This document shows positions 31,384 through 33,583 of a DNA stretch of 33,583 nt, one piece after another. The position numbers and the translations under genes were made by a program. The stretch covers positions 1-33,583 of the forward strand of contig CAKZJE010000077.1 in assembly GCA_936941155.1 (NCBI GenBank), in the 5' to 3' direction. The notes below the pieces were generated by a model. The model worked only from the letters and a program-made list of their open reading frames with translations. It made no database searches and was not told where the DNA came from. Origin of the DNA: an uncultured Methylomonas sp. (lineage in GTDB: Bacteria > Pseudomonadota > Gammaproteobacteria > Methylococcales > Methylomonadaceae). Every line of letters starts with the position of its first letter. Positions within the stretch are counted from its first letter, which is position 1.

Positions 31384-32247
31384 ATGGCAACAGATTTTAT
31401 CGAAAAATATATCAACCCTTTTACCGATTACGGCTTTAAACGTTTGTTTGGCGAAGAAGCAAATAAAGATTTATTGCTGGATTTCTTAAGCGAATTATTA
31501 CGAGAGGAACAGGGCGAGATTAAAAATATCACTTTTTTGAAAACTGAGCAGTTAGGTTCTACTGAAATTGATAGAAAGGCGATTTTTGATTTGTATTGTG
31601 AAAATGACAAAGGTGAAAAGTTTATTGTTGAATTACAAAAAACCAAGCAGAATTTTTTTAAAGATAGGGCTTTGTATTATTCTACTTTTCCAATTCAGGA
31701 ACAGGCAAAAAAAGGTTCAGAGTGGAATTTTGAGTTAAAAGCCGTTTATACGGTTGCCATTTTAGATTTTGTATTTGAAGAAGATAAAGAAGAGACTGAA
31801 AAATATAAATATTTTGTCAAATTAAGCGATATTGAAACCAATAAAGTTTTTTACGATAAATTAACTTTTGTGTATTTAGAAATGCCAAAGTTTAAAAAGA
31901 GTTTAGATGAAATAGAAACTCATTTTGAAAAATGGCTTTATGTATTACGGCATTTAAACGAGTTAGATAAAATTCCGGCTAAATTGACTGAGCGCGTTTT
32001 TAAGAAATTGTTTGATGTGGCGGAGATTGCTAAATTTAATCGTGAGCAGTTGATGGCGTATGAAGACAGTATGAAATATTACTGGGATTTAAAGAATTCG
32101 TTGGATACGAAATTTAGAGAGGGAAAAACCGAAGGGAAAATGGAAGAAAAACAGGCTATTGCTAAAAATCTATTAGCGATGGGATTAGATGTGGAGGCGA
32201 TTGCAAAAGCAACAAGTTTGACAATAGAAATTATAAAAACATTGTAA
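31384..32247 (+). CDS. Rpn-family PD-(D/E)XK nuclease / putative transposase
   Basis: A 287-residue complete member. It begins YINPFTDYGFKRLFGEEANK, the family's hallmark, and has the nuclease core IFDLYCENDKGEKFIVELQK (Asp69, E83-L-Q85), all with standard residues. The tail has REGKTEGKMEEKQAIAKNLL, then AMGLDVEAIAKATSL, the usual helix-turn-helix-like end, but it differs from the TEEMILQ tail shared by the other copies, so this gene belongs to another lineage. GAGG lies about 10 bp before the ATG. Strongly AT-rich, unlike the core genes of the window. Confidence 0.88.
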   Translation: MATDFIEKYINPFTDYGFKRLFGEEANKDLLLDFLSELLREEQGEIKNITFLKTEQLGSTEIDRKAIFDLYCENDKGEKFIVELQKTKQNFFKDRALYYSTFPIQEQAKKGSEWNFELKAVYTVAILDFVFEEDKEETEKYKYFVKLSDIETNKVFYDKLTFVYLEMPKFKKSLDEIETHFEKWLYVLRHLNELDKIPAKLTERVFKKLFDVAEIAKFNREQLMAYEDSMKYYWDLKNSLDTKFREGKTEGKMEEKQAIAKNLLAMGLDVEAIAKATSLTIEIIKTL

Positions 32248-32270
32248 TTTGATTCTAAGGCGATGAGAAA

Positions 32271-32399
32271 ATGACTCAAAAATTTGTTGGTGCCGCTGAT
32301 ATTGAACATGCAAATGGTATTTATGAAGATGCTATTGCAACAATTATAGATTGGATGCAATGGAATATAAAAGTGAATATGAACGAGCGATGGCTTTGA
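32271..32399 (+). other. possible 42-residue ORF in degraded Rpn locus
   Basis: An open frame beginning MTQKFVGAADIEHANGIYED starts 23 bp after the previous Rpn gene and overlaps, in another frame, the start of the Rpn tail fragment that follows. I see no relation to the Rpn N-terminus. It may be the stump of a gene truncated when the fragment was formed. Confidence 0.25.
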
Positions 32400-32557
32400 A
32401 ACCTTATCAGGATTTGCTTAATGCGTTTGATACTGCAAAAAGAGAAGGGGAAAAGCAAGTGGGAATGGAGATAGCTCAAAAGATGTTGGCAATGGAAATT
32501 GATTTGAAAACGATTGTTAGAATTACAGGGCTAATGGAAGAAATGATTTTGCAGTAA
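32360..32557 (+). pseudogene. C-terminal fragment of an Rpn gene
   Basis: A 65-residue frame, EYERAMALKPYQDLLNAFDT, then AKREGEKQVGMEIAQKMLAM and the tail IVRITGLMEEMILQ. This corresponds only to the C-terminal helices of Rpn proteins; the nuclease core is missing and a stop lies in frame just upstream (32324). It therefore looks like the remnant of a decayed gene. Its last 30 bp closely match the ends of the first and last Rpn copies. Confidence 0.7.
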
Positions 32558-32594
32558 ACTGATGAATAGTTTTAATAAAAAGCAGGATGTGTTT

Positions 32595-33377
32595 ATGGCT
32601 ACGAAAGAGAGAAAGCTCATCAGTTTTGATTGGGCGATTAAAAAAATATTGCGAAGTAAAGCGAACTTTGAAGTGTTAGAAGGATTTTTAAGCGAATTAT
32701 TGTTTGAAGAAATTAAAATTATGGAAATTTTGGAGTCCGAAAGTAATAAAGAGACAAAAGAGGATAAATTTAATCGAGTGGATATTAAGGTTAAAAACTC
32801 GAATGAGGAAATCATTTTAATTGAAATTCAATATGACAGGGAATTAGATTATTTGCAGCGGATGTTGTATGCCACGTCTAAAACGATTGCAGAGCATATT
32901 CAGGAAGGTAAAGCTTATTCAGAAATTACCCGCGTCATTTTTTGTGCTATTTTATATTTTAATTTCGGAGAAGGTGATGATTATGTTTATAAAGGCACAA
33001 CGTCATTTATTGGAATGCACAATAACAGCGTGTTGAAATTAAATCCTAAACAAGCACAGTTATATAAAACAGACTGTGTAGATAAAACTTTCCCTCAGTA
33101 TTATTTAATTCGGGTTAATAATTTTAATAATTTAGCGAAAGATAGCTTGGATGAGTGGATTTATTTTTTAAAAAACGAAGAAATTAAGGATGATTTTAAA
33201 GCTAAAGGGTTAGCAAAAGCGAAAGAGGTGTTAGATTATTTAAAATGTTCTGAGACGGAAAAGCGCGAGTATGAAAAGTTTAAGGAGTCTTTACATGATC
33301 AGGCGAGTATGTATGAGTCAACGTATGTCGTTGGCAAAATGGATGGAATGAAGGAGGGAATGAGAAAGGAAAGTTAG
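32595..33377 (+). CDS. Rpn-family PD-(D/E)XK nuclease, C-terminus frameshifted
   Basis: A 260-residue frame with a complete nuclease core: LISFDWAIKKILRSKANFEV opening, NRVDIKVKNSNEEIILIEIQ with Asp63 and E77-I-Q79, and LQRMLYATSK. The start is ATG 32595, with AGGA 7 bp upstream; an ATG at 32562 is in frame but lacks a good ribosome site. The frame stops early at MKEGMRKES. The missing tail continues directly downstream in the -1 frame up to 33466, so a single-base change in the GA-rich stretch has removed it. The core could still fold, but the tail shared with its sisters is lost. Confidence 0.8.
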   Translation: MATKERKLISFDWAIKKILRSKANFEVLEGFLSELLFEEIKIMEILESESNKETKEDKFNRVDIKVKNSNEEIILIEIQYDRELDYLQRMLYATSKTIAEHIQEGKAYSEITRVIFCAILYFNFGEGDDYVYKGTTSFIGMHNNSVLKLNPKQAQLYKTDCVDKTFPQYYLIRVNNFNNLAKDSLDEWIYFLKNEEIKDDFKAKGLAKAKEVLDYLKCSETEKREYEKFKESLHDQASMYESTYVVGKMDGMKEGMRKES

Positions 33378-33466
33378 AAACAGCAAAAGCAATGCTGTCA
33401 GAGGGGCTTGATATAAAATTGATTGTAAAAATGACAGGACTAACGGAAGAAATGATTTTGCAGTAG
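33366..33466 (+). pseudogene. out-of-frame tail of the last Rpn gene
   Basis: In the frame -1 to the previous gene this reads KGKLETAKAMLSEGLDIKLI then VKMTGLTEEMILQ-stop, almost the same as the tail of the first Rpn gene (30957-31055). It has no start of its own. Restoring one base near 33355-33370 would fuse it to the gene upstream, giving a protein of about 290 residues. Confidence 0.75.
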
Positions 33467-33583
33467 ACTGTAACCGCTAATTAGTAATAACTTTACGTTT
33501 ATAGTGATTTCAATTCTATTAGATATAGCAATTATTAACATGACTAAAATAACCATTTATATCATCTAAAGATATAGTTTTAA
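33467..33583. other. AT-rich end of window, no gene seen
   Basis: The first 31 bp (to 33497) belong to the direct repeat shared with 30072-30128. The rest is AT-rich with no open frame, hairpin or promoter that I can support; a gene may start beyond the edge. Confidence 0.5.

Noticed and set aside
33355-33377. Programmed -1 frameshifting in the last Rpn gene
   Set aside because: The region contains A-AAG but no proper slippery heptamer and no evident downstream stimulatory structure; a mutation or sequencing error is simpler.

Overview
The window looks like a chromosomal segment of an AT-rich gammaproteobacterium. Three features point there: the map / rpsB-tsf divergent pair with a gammaproteobacterial-type S2 leader, the pyrH-frr-uppS-cdsA-dxr-rseP block, and the rpsF-rpsR-(DUF2232)-rplI cluster. 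The many c-di-GMP proteins, the NnrS protein, the Uma2 and Rpn nucleases and the nested inverted repeats recall filamentous sulfur oxidisers of the Beggiatoa/Thiotrichales type. That placement is an inference from style, not a proof.

Layout. (1) 1-7200: a tRNA-Ser(UGA) with its terminator; an EAL-CBS-GGDEF protein; a DUF455 ferritin-like / NnrS pair sharing an ATGA overlap; then, divergently, a VanZ-like protein, an exported phytochelatin-synthase-like peptidase and a DUF3916-like protein. A hairpin separates these from a PilZ protein and dsbC on the minus strand. (2) 7219-16279, minus strand: the core block rpsB-tsf, then an inserted pair (Uma2 nuclease, globin-coupled diguanylate cyclase), then pyrH-frr-uppS-cdsA-dxr-rseP. 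dsbC and PilZ follow where many relatives have bamA. (3) 16280-20575: the rpsB promoter and leader, map, an S6:S18-type leader with rpsF-rpsR, a DUF2232 membrane protein, rplI and hldD. (4) 20577-23483: a MITE-like element at the hldD stop codon, a DUF1287 lipoprotein, waaA, a gene-free stretch with a long perfect palindrome, and a small secreted protein of unknown function. (5) 23669-30030: a large HpnN-like RND/MMPL exporter, and divergent from it a roadblock protein, a small GTPase, a VOC-PCP_red-like fusion and an ABC1/AarF kinase-like protein. (6) 30031-33583: an AT-rich accessory tract with three Rpn-type PD-(D/E)XK nuclease genes, fragments of at least two more, and an inserted nested inverted-repeat element.

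How the parts work together. Region 2 with region 3 is translation (S2, EF-Ts, RRF, S6, S18, L9, MetAP) plus envelope precursor supply: UMP kinase, undecaprenyl-PP, CDP-diacylglycerol, the MEP pathway and the sigma-E protease. hldD and waaA supply LPS core. Three c-di-GMP proteins lie within 14 kb: an EAL/GGDEF hybrid, a haem-sensing GGDEF and a PilZ receptor. The least understood unit is the roadblock/GTPase/VOC-PCP_red/ABC1 cluster. The most plastic unit is the Rpn array, whose members end in a nearly identical 3' segment and which is flanked by 57-bp imperfect direct copies of that segment.
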